A stretch of DNA of 64,000 nucleotides from Oscillospiraceae bacterium (lineage in GTDB: Bacteria > Bacillota > Clostridia > Oscillospirales > Oscillospiraceae): the NCBI GenBank assembly GCA_910574635.1, contig CAJTCG010000003.1, positions 62,001 through 126,000 on the forward strand, in the 5' to 3' direction. Below the pieces are notes generated by a model that worked only from the letters and a program-made list of their open reading frames with translations, searched no databases and was not told the DNA's origin. The translations under genes and the position numbers were made by a program. Shown here one piece after another: positions 15,207-23,667 of the stretch (positions are counted from its first letter, which is position 1; every line of letters starts with the position of its first letter).

Positions 15207-16508
15207 ATGTTCCGGCAAATGATCCGTCAGGTCTACAACGCGGAGACCTACAGCCTGACCGGGAAAATTGAGAATATTGTCGGAATGTCCATTGAGGCCA
15301 GCGGCGGCCGGGCGGCCGTCGGCGACATCTGCCGGATCTACAACGGCGATTCCGGCGGGCAGGTCACCGCCGAGGTGGTGGGCTTCAAGAACGACCACAT
15401 TCTGCTGATGCCCTATTCCGACATGGCGGGCATCTCGGCGGGCAACTTCGTCCGAAACACCGGGCGGCAGCTGACGCTGCGGGTGGGGGAGTTCCTCCGG
15501 GGCCGCATCATCAACGCCATGGGCCAGCCCATAGACGGCAAGCCCCCCTTCGAGGGCGGCGACGCCTACTGCGTGGGCGGTTCCTATATCAATCCCCTCC
15601 GCCGCCCCCCCATCCGGGAGCGGATGGAGTTTGGAGTTAAAGCCATAGACGGCATGATTACCATAGGCAAGGGCCAGCGCATCGGCATCTTCGCGGGCTC
15701 CGGCGTGGGAAAATCCACGCTGATGGGCATGATCGCGAAAAACGTCAAGGCGGACATCAACGTCATCGCCCTGGTGGGCGAACGGGGGCGCGAGGTTCTG
15801 GAATTCGTCCAGAAGGACCTGGGCGAGGAGGGCATGCGCCGCTCCGTATTGGTGGTGGCAACCTCCGACCAGCCCGCCATGCTGCGGATGAAGTGCCCCA
15901 GCGTGGCCACGGGCATCGCCGAGTACTTCCGGGACCAGGGCTACGACGTCCTCCTTATGATGGACTCCCTGACCCGGTTCGCCATGGCCCAGCGGGAAAT
16001 TGGCCTTGCCATCGGCGAACCGCCGGTGAGCCGGGGCTACACCCCTTCCATGTATGCGGAAATGCCCAAGCTCCTGGAGCGAAGCGGCAATTTCGATAAA
16101 GGCTCCATCACCGGCGTGTACACCGTGCTGGTGGAGGGCGACGACACCAACGAGCCCATCGCGGACACGGTCCGGGGCATCCTGGACGGGCACATCGTCC
16201 TCTCCCGGGCCCTGGCCAACAGCAACCACTATCCGGCCATCGACGTCTCCGCCAGCATTTCCCGGCTGATGGTGGAAATCGTGGACCAGGAGCACCGGCA
16301 GCTGGCTTCCCGGCTGCGGGATATCCTGAGCACCTACGAAAAGAATCAGGACCTGGTGGCCATCGGCGCCTATAAGCCGGGAACCAACCGGAACCTGGAC
16401 TACGCCCTGAGCAAAATCGACGCGGTGAACGCCTTTTTGACCCAGGACATCAACGAGGCCTTCAGCTATAGCCAGTGCATCGAAAAGCTGAAACAAATCC
16501 TGAACTAA
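15207..16508 (+). CDS. fliI: Flagellum-specific ATPase FliI
   Basis: This 433-residue ATPase resembles the F1-ATPase beta subunit. It has a Walker A at GSGVGKST (about residues 166-173), a Walker B around VLLMMDSLTRFA, and the conserved GEPPVSRGY segment. It forms a hexamer at the cytoplasmic side of the export gate, bound by FliH and FliJ, and helps unfold or deliver export substrates. GAAGGAGTATGT precedes the ATG. It lies between fliH and fliJ as usual. Confidence 0.98.
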   Translation: MFRQMIRQVYNAETYSLTGKIENIVGMSIEASGGRAAVGDICRIYNGDSGGQVTAEVVGFKNDHILLMPYSDMAGISAGNFVRNTGRQLTLRVGEFLRGRIINAMGQPIDGKPPFEGGDAYCVGGSYINPLRRPPIRERMEFGVKAIDGMITIGKGQRIGIFAGSGVGKSTLMGMIAKNVKADINVIALVGERGREVLEFVQKDLGEEGMRRSVLVVATSDQPAMLRMKCPSVATGIAEYFRDQGYDVLLMMDSLTRFAMAQREIGLAIGEPPVSRGYTPSMYAEMPKLLERSGNFDKGSITGVYTVLVEGDDTNEPIADTVRGILDGHIVLSRALANSNHYPAIDVSASISRLMVEIVDQEHRQLASRLRDILSTYEKNQDLVAIGAYKPGTNRNLDYALSKIDAVNAFLTQDINEAFSYSQCIEKLKQILN

Positions 16509-16530
16509 CCGAACCAAAGGAGAACGCGCG

Positions 16531-16977
16531 GTGAAGAAATTCAAGTTCGCTTTGGATACCGTCCTTTCTTACAAGGAACAGGTCTTGGGCGTGCTCCAGG
16601 GGGAGCATGCCGAGGCCGTGGCCCGGGTCCGGGCCCAGGAGGAGCTGCTGGAAAAGCTCTGGCGGGAGTACCGGGACTGCAACGAGGACTACCGGGACCG
16701 GGCGCTGGAGGGCATGCCGGTGACGGAGGCGCTGATGTATCAAAGCGCCCTCCGGGCCGCCGAGCTGGAAATTCAGCGGGAGACGAAACGGTTGGAAGAG
16801 CTGGAGGCCGAGGCGGAGAAGCGCCGGGAGGCCATGGTGGAGGCGAAAAAGGAGACCTCCTCCATCGAAAAGCTCAAGGAGAAAAAGCTGGAGGCCTACC
16901 ACAAGGAGGAGGCCAAGAGCGAGGAGCTGTTTATCGAGGAGTTCGTCAGCTCCACCCGGGCCCACGCGGCCTCGTAA
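16531..16977 (+). CDS. fliJ: Flagellar export protein FliJ
   Basis: This 148-residue protein is almost entirely a predicted antiparallel coiled coil, rich in Glu, Ala, Arg and Lys, as expected for FliJ, which sits in the FliI hexamer and contacts FlhA. Start is GTG at 16531, after AAAGGAG at a normal distance. Sequence conservation in this family is low, so the call rests on length, coiled-coil pattern and position between fliI and fliK. Confidence 0.88.
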   Translation: MKKFKFALDTVLSYKEQVLGVLQGEHAEAVARVRAQEELLEKLWREYRDCNEDYRDRALEGMPVTEALMYQSALRAAELEIQRETKRLEELEAEAEKRREAMVEAKKETSSIEKLKEKKLEAYHKEEAKSEELFIEEFVSSTRAHAAS

Positions 16978-17049
16978 CTTGGTTCCACGCGGCGCGAAAG
17001 CGCCGTTTGGAAATAGATACTTTCTATGAATAAGGAGGTGAACAAGCGT

Positions 17050-18174
17050 ATGGAACAGTTGATAAACACCATGCTGGCAAACACCCAGCTTCCCCAGGCG
17101 GCCCCGCCGGCGAAGAAGGGAGAGTCCTCCGCACAGAAGGACGGCTTCCAGAAGCTGCTGGAGCAAAAGCAGACGGACGCACCGCAGCCCGCGAAGCCGG
17201 AGAAGGCGGAGACCCCGCAAAAGCCCCAGGAGGCCCAGGACGCGGAGAAGGTCCAGGAAACGGAGACCCCGGTTCAGACCGGACCCAAGGGCCAAAAGGA
17301 GCTGGAGGATCAAATGGCCCTGGCGGCCATGGCGATGCTGCAAAATCCGGTGGTGCCTGTGGAGCAGGCCCTGACGCCGGAAGTCCAGGCGGAGGCCGCT
17401 GCGGACGAAATCGCCCCTCTGGCGGCGGAAACGCTTCTGACCCCGGAGGCGCGCGGCCTGGTCCAGGAGGCGGAACAGCCTGTACTGGAAGCCCCCGTGG
17501 AGGAGGGCGAAGCCCCGGCGGCGGACCAGAAGGTCCTGGCGGAGGAGCTTCCCCAGACCATCAAGACCCCGGAAGCCTCTCAGGAGGCGGAGGGCCGGAC
17601 CGTGGAAATCAAGGTGGAGACCGGCAAGGCCGAAGTCCGGGAGACGGAAACCTCCGACACGGAGGAAGGCACCGAATTCCAGGGCATGGAGACCGAGGCC
17701 CCCGTTTTTGAGGACGTGAAAGCCGTCCCGGTGAAGGTGGGCGAGGCCCCCAAGGCTGCGGAAACCCAGGAGCCCGTGGAAAAGCAGATCGGGCCCAAGC
17801 TGGCGGAAGCTCTGCAAAACGGCGAAACCCGTGTGGAAATCCAGCTGACCCCGGAGAACCTGGGCAAGGTTACCGTGGAAATGACCTGGAGCAAGGACGG
17901 CGGCCTGGTGGTCCAGCTGCACGCCGAGAACCGGGAAACTCAGAATCTGCTGTCTAAGAACACGGCTGGCCTGGAGCAGCTGCTCGGCCGGGAGGCCCAG
18001 CAGGAGGTCCGGGTGGAAGTCCCCCGTCAGGAGGAGAGCCAGCGGCAGGATCTCTATGAGCAGCAGCAGGAGCAGCACCGGCAAAGACAGCAGGAGCAGC
18101 GCCGCAAGCAGACGAGCGGCGAGGATTTCCTCCAGCAGCTCCGGCTGGGACTGATCCCCCTGGACGGGGAGTAA
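17050..18174 (+). CDS. fliK: Flagellar hook-length control protein FliK
   Basis: The protein has about 374 residues. The first 250 are Glu/Pro/Ala/Gln-rich and low in complexity, as expected for the secreted ruler part. The C-terminal domain (about 255-340) carries the FliK hook-control signature around VEIQLTPENLGKVTVEM, which contacts FlhB to switch export from hook to filament proteins. A Gln/Arg-rich tail follows. I start at 17050 because AAGGAGGTGA lies 8 nt before it; the in-frame ATG at 17026 precedes that site. A second FliK-like protein is encoded at 60901-62334. Confidence 0.92.
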   Translation: MEQLINTMLANTQLPQAAPPAKKGESSAQKDGFQKLLEQKQTDAPQPAKPEKAETPQKPQEAQDAEKVQETETPVQTGPKGQKELEDQMALAAMAMLQNPVVPVEQALTPEVQAEAAADEIAPLAAETLLTPEARGLVQEAEQPVLEAPVEEGEAPAADQKVLAEELPQTIKTPEASQEAEGRTVEIKVETGKAEVRETETSDTEEGTEFQGMETEAPVFEDVKAVPVKVGEAPKAAETQEPVEKQIGPKLAEALQNGETRVEIQLTPENLGKVTVEMTWSKDGGLVVQLHAENRETQNLLSKNTAGLEQLLGREAQQEVRVEVPRQEESQRQDLYEQQQEQHRQRQQEQRRKQTSGEDFLQQLRLGLIPLDGE

Positions 18175-18195
18175 GCGCGGAAAGGGAGTGAACCA

Positions 18196-18801
18196 ATGAG
18201 CGATTTTATGAGCGATATCGGGAACCTGTATGGAACCCATAAAGTGGGCGACACGGAAATCACCATCAAGAAAAAAGGCAGCAACATGGACCTGGACATG
18301 ACGGATTTCATCACCTTGATGATTACCCAAATGACGAACCAGGGCATCGACGACAGCATGGACACCTCGGAAATGCTGAACCAAATGGTGCAGATGCAGA
18401 TGATCCAGTCCATGGTGAACATGACCGACGCCGTGACGATGAACTACGCCGCGTCCCTGGTAGGCAAGGAAGTCACCGTGGGCAAACTCGAGGACGGAAA
18501 GCTCCAGGAGGTAGTCGGCACCGTTACCGCCACAGGCACGATGGATGGACAGCCCGTGATTTTCGTCGACGACAAGTACTACTACCTCAGCGATATTATG
18601 GCCGTCGGACGGCTGCCCGAGCCCTCGGAGGAAGAGGACGACGACAAGGTGGACGGCGATAAGCCCACCGACACCACCAAGCCCGGCGAAACCGAAAAAC
18701 CGGATGAAACCAATAAGCCCACCGAGCCCGTAGAGCCCGGCGGCGGAACGGAGTCCCCGGACAATGGGGAGAACGGCGCACCCACAGAAGGCGAAGGCTG
18801 A
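18196..18801 (+). CDS. flgD: Flagellar hook assembly protein FlgD
   Basis: This 201-residue hook cap/scaffold protein has the conserved N-terminal FlgD region (MTDFITLMITQMTNQ, about residues 35-49, then a Met/Gln-rich helix). A beta-rich central part starting near VGKEVTVG follows. The last 55 residues are a Thr/Pro/Glu/Gly-rich tail with repeated KP.ETNKPTE-like units, which is not typical and is probably a disordered extension. AAAGGGAGTGA precedes the ATG. Confidence 0.9.
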   Translation: MSDFMSDIGNLYGTHKVGDTEITIKKKGSNMDLDMTDFITLMITQMTNQGIDDSMDTSEMLNQMVQMQMIQSMVNMTDAVTMNYAASLVGKEVTVGKLEDGKLQEVVGTVTATGTMDGQPVIFVDDKYYYLSDIMAVGRLPEPSEEEDDDKVDGDKPTDTTKPGETEKPDETNKPTEPVEPGGGTESPDNGENGAPTEGEG

Positions 18802-18813
18802 GGTGATCCTTCC

Positions 18814-19182
18814 ATGATCGAACGCGTAGCTAGACAGAGCCAAATCCAGCAGATACCGGACGCAGGGAAGCGGACGGCTGCGGGCGGCTTCGCCATGGCT
18901 TTGCAGGCGGAGCTGACCAGGGCCGGACAGGACGTCCAATTCTCCAAGCATGCCAGGAGCCGGGCGGAGGAGCGGGGCATCGAAATCACCCCGGACCTCA
19001 TCGACCAGATCAAAGGCAGCATGGTGCGGGCCCAGGCCAAGGGCGCGACGAACATCCTGGCTATGGACACCGAAAAGGCCTTCATTATCAATGTCCCCCA
19101 TGGGCGGGTCATCACGGCCATCACCCAGGACGAAATGAAGGACAGCGTATTCACCAATATCGACGGCGCCGTGTTCCTGTAA
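18814..19182 (+). CDS. Small flagellar operon protein (TIGR02530-like)
   Basis: This 122-residue soluble protein resembles a small family found between flgD and flgE in many Firmicutes and spirochete-type operons. Its recognisable core is around FSKHARSRAEERGI and ends in NIDGAVFL. From memory this is the TIGR02530 'flagellar operon protein' family, whose role is unresolved; a role in hook assembly is inferred only from position. GAGGTGATCC precedes the ATG. Confidence 0.8.
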   Translation: MIERVARQSQIQQIPDAGKRTAAGGFAMALQAELTRAGQDVQFSKHARSRAEERGIEITPDLIDQIKGSMVRAQAKGATNILAMDTEKAFIINVPHGRVITAITQDEMKDSVFTNIDGAVFL

Positions 19183-19279
19183 GCGAAATGGCAGGACCGG
19201 ACTTTCGGAGGCCATTGGGTCCCGTCCGACTGACGGGGCCCAGGCGGCGCCAAGGATTCGAAAGGAGTTCAATTTCCCT

Positions 19280-20524
19280 ATGACCGGATCAATGTACGCA
19301 TCCATTGCGGGTCTCCGGACCCACATGCAAAAGCTCTCCGTAATCGGCAACAACGTGGCCAACGTCAACACCGAAGGATACAAAAAGCAAAGAACCGTCT
19401 TCCGGGACAGCGTGTACAGCATGTACACCAGCGGAAGCAACGGCACCGAAGTGATAGGCGGCATCAACCCCTCCCAGATCGGCTACGGCTCCAGAGTGGG
19501 CAGCATCGATCTGAATATGTCCTCCTCCAGCTATAACCCCGGCAGCCCCATGGACTGCGCCCTGACCGGCGACGGCTTCTTCCTAGTGGGCGACAAAGAG
19601 GTGGCCAAGTCCATTGACGGCACGGACCCCAACAGCCTCAAGTCCCTGACCCTCACCCGGGTGGGCGACTTCCAGTTCAAGGCCGACGGCTACCTCTGCG
19701 ACGGCAACGGAAACCCGGTCTACGGCTTCCTGGTCACCGGCATGGAAGACGGCAAGCCCGTTGTCAGTGACCAGCTGGTCCCCATCCGCAAGCCCCGCTG
19801 GGAGAAGGTTCCCTATGATAGACCTGCGGAGGACGAAAACGGCAACGACATCACGGTGCCCGATTACAAATATGAAATCCGCTATCCCACTGATATCGTC
19901 GAAGAGGGCGAAGGCGACGATGCAGACGCGGTGGTGGGCCCCCTGACGGATACCAAAAAACCCCAGCATGAGGACAACCGGGTCAATTCCTCTACAGGTG
20001 AAAAGACCGATAATGAAACCTTAATGAAGGACCTGGACCTGGCCGAGTTCTCCAGCATCAGCATTGACAAAGGCAGCGGAGCCATCACCGGCTACAGCCG
20101 GGAGGGAAACGAGCCGGTCATCATCGGATATCTGGCCATCGGCAGCGTTTCCAACCCCAACGGCGTCACCCATGTGGGCGACTCCTACTACCAGTGCCAG
20201 GACGGCGCGGGCGATCTGCGGATCTGCATGCTGGGCGGGGCCCAGAAGGAACTGGGCATCACGAACGTCAACAGCTATATGTGCCAAGCGCTCGATGAAG
20301 ATGGAAACCCGGCGGATGACGGAAATCCCGTTTACCCCGCGGGCACCGCGATTCTCGGCACCGGCGGCACCAAGATGATGACAGGCTTCCTGGAGGGGCC
20401 CAACGTGGACCTGGCCGAGGAGATTTCCGCCCTGATCACCACCCAGCGCGGCTATCAGGCCAACACCCGCATCATCACCGTCACCGACTCCATGCTGGAA
20501 GAGCTGGTGAACATGAAGCGCTGA
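19280..20524 (+). CDS. flgE: Flagellar hook protein FlgE
   Basis: This 414-residue axial protein has the N-terminal rod/hook signature (SIAGLRTHMQKLSVIGNNVA, about residues 8-27) and the conserved C-terminal region (EEISALITTQRGYQANTRII). It polymerises as the hook that joins rod and filament. The variable middle contains a highly charged Asp/Glu-rich stretch at about residues 170-245. GAAAGGAG lies before the ATG. The 97-bp gap from the previous gene carries an imperfect 10-bp hairpin at about 19219-19243. Confidence 0.96.
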   Translation: MTGSMYASIAGLRTHMQKLSVIGNNVANVNTEGYKKQRTVFRDSVYSMYTSGSNGTEVIGGINPSQIGYGSRVGSIDLNMSSSSYNPGSPMDCALTGDGFFLVGDKEVAKSIDGTDPNSLKSLTLTRVGDFQFKADGYLCDGNGNPVYGFLVTGMEDGKPVVSDQLVPIRKPRWEKVPYDRPAEDENGNDITVPDYKYEIRYPTDIVEEGEGDDADAVVGPLTDTKKPQHEDNRVNSSTGEKTDNETLMKDLDLAEFSSISIDKGSGAITGYSREGNEPVIIGYLAIGSVSNPNGVTHVGDSYYQCQDGAGDLRICMLGGAQKELGITNVNSYMCQALDEDGNPADDGNPVYPAGTAILGTGGTKMMTGFLEGPNVDLAEEISALITTQRGYQANTRIITVTDSMLEELVNMKR

Positions 20525-20591
20525 TAGCGGCTTCTTTTAAGCTTTGACCACCGGGCGGAACGCTTATCAAACGGCTGAATAAAAACAGTTG

Positions 20592-20618
20592 CCCGCCGGG
20601 GCCTCCGGCCCCGGCGGG
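20592..20618 (+). other. Strong intercistronic hairpin after flgE
   Basis: A 12-bp all-GC-rich stem (20592-20603 with 20607-20618) closes on a 3-nt loop in the 113-bp gap between flgE and flbD. There is no T run after it, so it is more likely an mRNA end-protection or processing structure than a terminator. It would fit the need for more hook protein than downstream motor proteins. Confidence 0.55.
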
Positions 20619-20637
20619 GCATGAAAGGGCGGTCTTT

Positions 20638-20853
20638 ATGATCCTTTTGACAAAGAGAAATCACGACAAGTTTTTGTTGAACCACCAGCAGATTGAGCAC
20701 ATCGAGTGCATCCCCGAGTCCAAAATCACCATGATGAACCACGACTACTACCTGGTGCGGGAGAGCGTGGAGGAGATCATCCATAAAATCGCGGAGTACA
20801 ACGCCAAGGTCCAGGATATCCACCGCGAAATCGCGGTATCGGACAAGCGTTGA
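20638..20853 (+). CDS. flbD: FlbD/SwrD family protein
   Basis: This 71-residue protein begins MILLTKRN and continues with a hydrophilic core and a helical end. This matches the short FlbD (SwrD in Bacillus) family encoded between flgE and the stator or fliL genes. In B. subtilis SwrD is reported to raise flagellar power. AAAGGGCGG precedes the ATG. It lies directly before motA, which fits a role with the stator. Confidence 0.9.
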   Translation: MILLTKRNHDKFLLNHQQIEHIECIPESKITMMNHDYYLVRESVEEIIHKIAEYNAKVQDIHREIAVSDKR

Positions 20854-20917
20854 TGGAATATAGATAAAATTCACAGGCGGGGCCCGGCGCCCGGCCGAGG
20901 GAGCGAGGCATTTCTTC

Positions 20918-21775
20918 ATGAATATAAACTATATCGTTGGTATTGTCGGCGCGTTCGGCATCTTCCTGCTGGGCTGCGTTCTGGGCATCAACATCGGCCC
21001 CGACGCGGCGGCGGCGGGATTGGATCTGTTTACGTTTACGCCGAAGAACCTCTGGAACTTCTTCGACGCGGCGTCCATCTTCATCACCATCGGCTGTACG
21101 CTCTTCATCGTGGCGGCCAGCTTCCCCGGCTCCATGCTCAAGGCCATGCCCAAGCACTTCAAGATCATTCTGAACAACAAGCTGTTCGACCCCAAGGGCT
21201 ACATCGAGCAATTGGTGGAGCTGGCCCAGATCGCCCGGAAGAACGGCCTTTTGTCCCTGGAAGAGAAGGCCAACGAGCAGAGCGATCCCTTCTTCAAGCA
21301 GGCCATCATGCTCATTGTGGACGCCAACGACCAGGATAAGGTCCGGGGCATTTTGGAAAACGACATCGAGTGCATGTCCGCCCGGCACGAGGACGCCGCG
21401 GCGCTGTATGACAAGGCGTCCAGCGTGGCCCCGGCCTTCGGCATGGTGGGTACGCTGGTGGGCCTGATCAACATGCTGAAATCCATGAACCTCAGCGACG
21501 GCGGCGGCGCCAGCTCCCTGGGCACCAGCATGGGCACCGCCCTGATCACCACGCTGTACGGCTGCTTGCTGGCCCACATGGTCTTCGGCCCCGTGGCCCA
21601 GCTCCTCCGGGGGCGGGACAGCGAGGAGGTCCTCTGCAAACAGATCATCGTGGAGGGCGTCATGGCCATCCAGGCCGGCGAAAACCCCAAGTCCCTGCGG
21701 GAGCGGCTCCTGACCTACATGTCCCAGAAGCAGCGCGAGATGGGCGGCGAGGGCGCCGGCGAGGCCAAGGCATGA
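20918..21775 (+). CDS. motA: Flagellar stator protein MotA
   Basis: This 285-residue integral membrane protein has four hydrophobic segments (near residues 5-25, 45-70, 165-190, 200-225) and the conserved cytoplasmic loop between the second and third, with the AFGMVGTLVGLINML stretch typical of MotA. It forms the stator pentamer around MotB and pushes FliG. The C-terminus is a basic/acidic tail. MotB follows 32 bp later. Ion type (proton or sodium) cannot be read with confidence. Confidence 0.97.
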   Translation: MNINYIVGIVGAFGIFLLGCVLGINIGPDAAAAGLDLFTFTPKNLWNFFDAASIFITIGCTLFIVAASFPGSMLKAMPKHFKIILNNKLFDPKGYIEQLVELAQIARKNGLLSLEEKANEQSDPFFKQAIMLIVDANDQDKVRGILENDIECMSARHEDAAALYDKASSVAPAFGMVGTLVGLINMLKSMNLSDGGGASSLGTSMGTALITTLYGCLLAHMVFGPVAQLLRGRDSEEVLCKQIIVEGVMAIQAGENPKSLRERLLTYMSQKQREMGGEGAGEAKA

Positions 21776-21807
21776 CCCCTCCGGCCCGAAAGGAAAGGTG
21801 AGCGGCA

Positions 21808-22605
21808 ATGGCGCTTAAGAAAAAAAGCAGCGGAGGCGGCGGCGCGAACTGGATGGATACCTACGGCGACATGGTGACGCTGCTGCTGTGCTTCTTCGTG
21901 CTGCTGTATTCCATGTCCACCATCAGCGAGGACAACTGGAAAGCCATCGTCCAGAGCTTCAACCCCTCGGCGGTGCTGGACCCGGACCCCACGATTGTGG
22001 GCACCGACGGCCCCAGCGCCGACGACGGCGAATCCGGCGTGGCTCCCACCCAGGAGGAGATGGAGGAGATGCAGGAGAAGGTGGAGCAGGACATGGAGGA
22101 CCTTCTTCAGCAGATTCAGGAGTTTGTCCAGCAGCAGAATCTCCAGGACGCGGTGACGGTGAGCCAGAACGGCGGAAAAATCTTCATCACGTTCAGCCAG
22201 TCCGTCTTCTTTGCCGGGGAAAGCGCGGTGATCCGCAAGGAGGCATATCCCATTCTGGACGGGGTCAGCGATATGCTCAGCAGCGTGGCCGGATCTCTGG
22301 ACGAGGTCCGGGTCCAGGGCCACACGGCCCGGGCCGGGCAGGGACCCAACAATGTGGTGAATGACCGCACGCTCTCCAGCAACCGGGCGGCCAATGTCAT
22401 TATTTACATTCAGGAGCACAGCGTCGTCCCCCCCAGCTGCCTGGTCAGCGAGGGCTTCGGCGAGTGGCGCCCTGTGGCGGCCAACGATACCGCCGAGAAC
22501 CGGGCGAAGAACCGCCGGGTGGAAATGATCGTCAGCGGCCGGGATATCGAGGCCGAGATGGAAGAACAGGGCGGCATCCAGCAGTATATCGTGATGACGT
22601 CATGA
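21808..22605 (+). CDS. motB: Flagellar stator protein MotB
   Basis: This 265-residue protein has one transmembrane helix (about residues 20-40) with the essential ion-binding Asp at residue 21. A charged periplasmic linker and an OmpA-like peptidoglycan-binding domain (about 130-250) follow. The usual GHTDN motif is here GHTARAG, so the middle Asp-Asn is missing; later conserved positions (LSSNRA, NRRVEM) are retained. It anchors the MotA ring to the wall. GAAAGGTGAG precedes the ATG. Confidence 0.95.
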   Translation: MALKKKSSGGGGANWMDTYGDMVTLLLCFFVLLYSMSTISEDNWKAIVQSFNPSAVLDPDPTIVGTDGPSADDGESGVAPTQEEMEEMQEKVEQDMEDLLQQIQEFVQQQNLQDAVTVSQNGGKIFITFSQSVFFAGESAVIRKEAYPILDGVSDMLSSVAGSLDEVRVQGHTARAGQGPNNVVNDRTLSSNRAANVIIYIQEHSVVPPSCLVSEGFGEWRPVAANDTAENRAKNRRVEMIVSGRDIEAEMEEQGGIQQYIVMTS

Positions 22606-22657
22606 CAGGGCCACCGGCGGCCGTTCGCCGGAATCCAGGTAGAATAGGGGGGATGAT

Positions 22658-23662
22658 ATGGCAGACGTATTATCGCAAGCGCAAATTGACGCTTTGCTGA
22701 ACGCGGTCCGGAGCGGCGAAAAGGATTCGGAGCCGTCCGCTGAAAAGCAGGAAAAGAAATATCAGAAATACGACTTCAGCAGTCCCCGCAAATTTACCAA
22801 AGACCGCATTAAAATGCTTAACGGCATTTTTGACAACTATTCCCGGGTGATCAGCTCCCGGCTGAACGCCCGCCTGCGCTCCACCTGCGAAGTTACGGTG
22901 GAGAGCATCGAGGAACAGCGCTATTTCGAGTTTTCCAACGCCCTGACGGAGGGCGACGTGCTGGGCATGATCGATGTGGAGCTGAAAGGACAGATTCAGG
23001 AGACCCCGGCCATGCTCTTTATCTCCACCAGCACGGCCCTGAGCATGATGGACCGGATGCTGGGCGGCGAGGGCGCCGTGGACGACGAGCTGCAAGACGA
23101 CTACAGCTACACGGACCTGGAGCTGAAGCTTTACGAGGATCTGGCCGGAGACACCGTGAAGGTGATGGATCGGAGCTGGGAGAATTACGTGCCGATCCAC
23201 TTCAACTACAGCCGCACCGAGGTCAACCCCACGCTGAACCAGGTCATCGGCCTGGACGAGACGGTGGTGATTGTGGACTTGAAGCTCCAGTTCCCCAACA
23301 TGGCGGGCCGGATGAGCGTGTGCCTGCCGGGAGAGGTCCTGACCAACGTGTTCGCGGAAATCAGCCGGGAGAGCCCCCTGCGCCGGACGGCGGCGGAAGA
23401 CAAGTCCGACGAGATTTTCGACAAGCTGCGGGACTCCAAGCTGGAGATTATCGCGGAGCTGGCCAGCGCCCAGCTCTCCCTCAGCGACATCTACCACTTA
23501 AACGTGGGCGACGTCATCGACCTTGGGCAGCCCAAGGAATCCCCGATCTATCTGGAGATTGGCGGCTATCACTGGTTCACCGGAAAGATGGGTACCCATA
23601 AGAAAAACATGGCTGTGAAAATAGATGAAGTATGCTATCAGCTTGAGCAAAGGAGCGAGTAG
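22658..23662 (+). CDS. fliM: Flagellar motor switch protein FliM
   Basis: This 334-residue switch protein begins with the CheY-phosphate binding peptide (LSQAQIDALL, residues 5-14). A Lys/Glu linker, the central CheC-like domain and a C-terminal SpoA domain (about 250-330) follow. It receives CheY-P and reverses or stops rotation through FliG. GGGGGGATGAT precedes the ATG. It directly precedes fliY, which carries several copies of a similar N-terminal peptide. Confidence 0.97.
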   Translation: MADVLSQAQIDALLNAVRSGEKDSEPSAEKQEKKYQKYDFSSPRKFTKDRIKMLNGIFDNYSRVISSRLNARLRSTCEVTVESIEEQRYFEFSNALTEGDVLGMIDVELKGQIQETPAMLFISTSTALSMMDRMLGGEGAVDDELQDDYSYTDLELKLYEDLAGDTVKVMDRSWENYVPIHFNYSRTEVNPTLNQVIGLDETVVIVDLKLQFPNMAGRMSVCLPGEVLTNVFAEISRESPLRRTAAEDKSDEIFDKLRDSKLEIIAELASAQLSLSDIYHLNVGDVIDLGQPKESPIYLEIGGYHWFTGKMGTHKKNMAVKIDEVCYQLEQRSE

Positions 23663-23667
23663 ACGGA

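Noticed and set aside
16462..19467. About 1000-codon open frame on the minus strand
   Set aside because: It lies opposite fliJ, fliK, flgD and the small operon gene; its composition is a shadow of GC-rich, Ala/Glu-rich coding on the plus strand.
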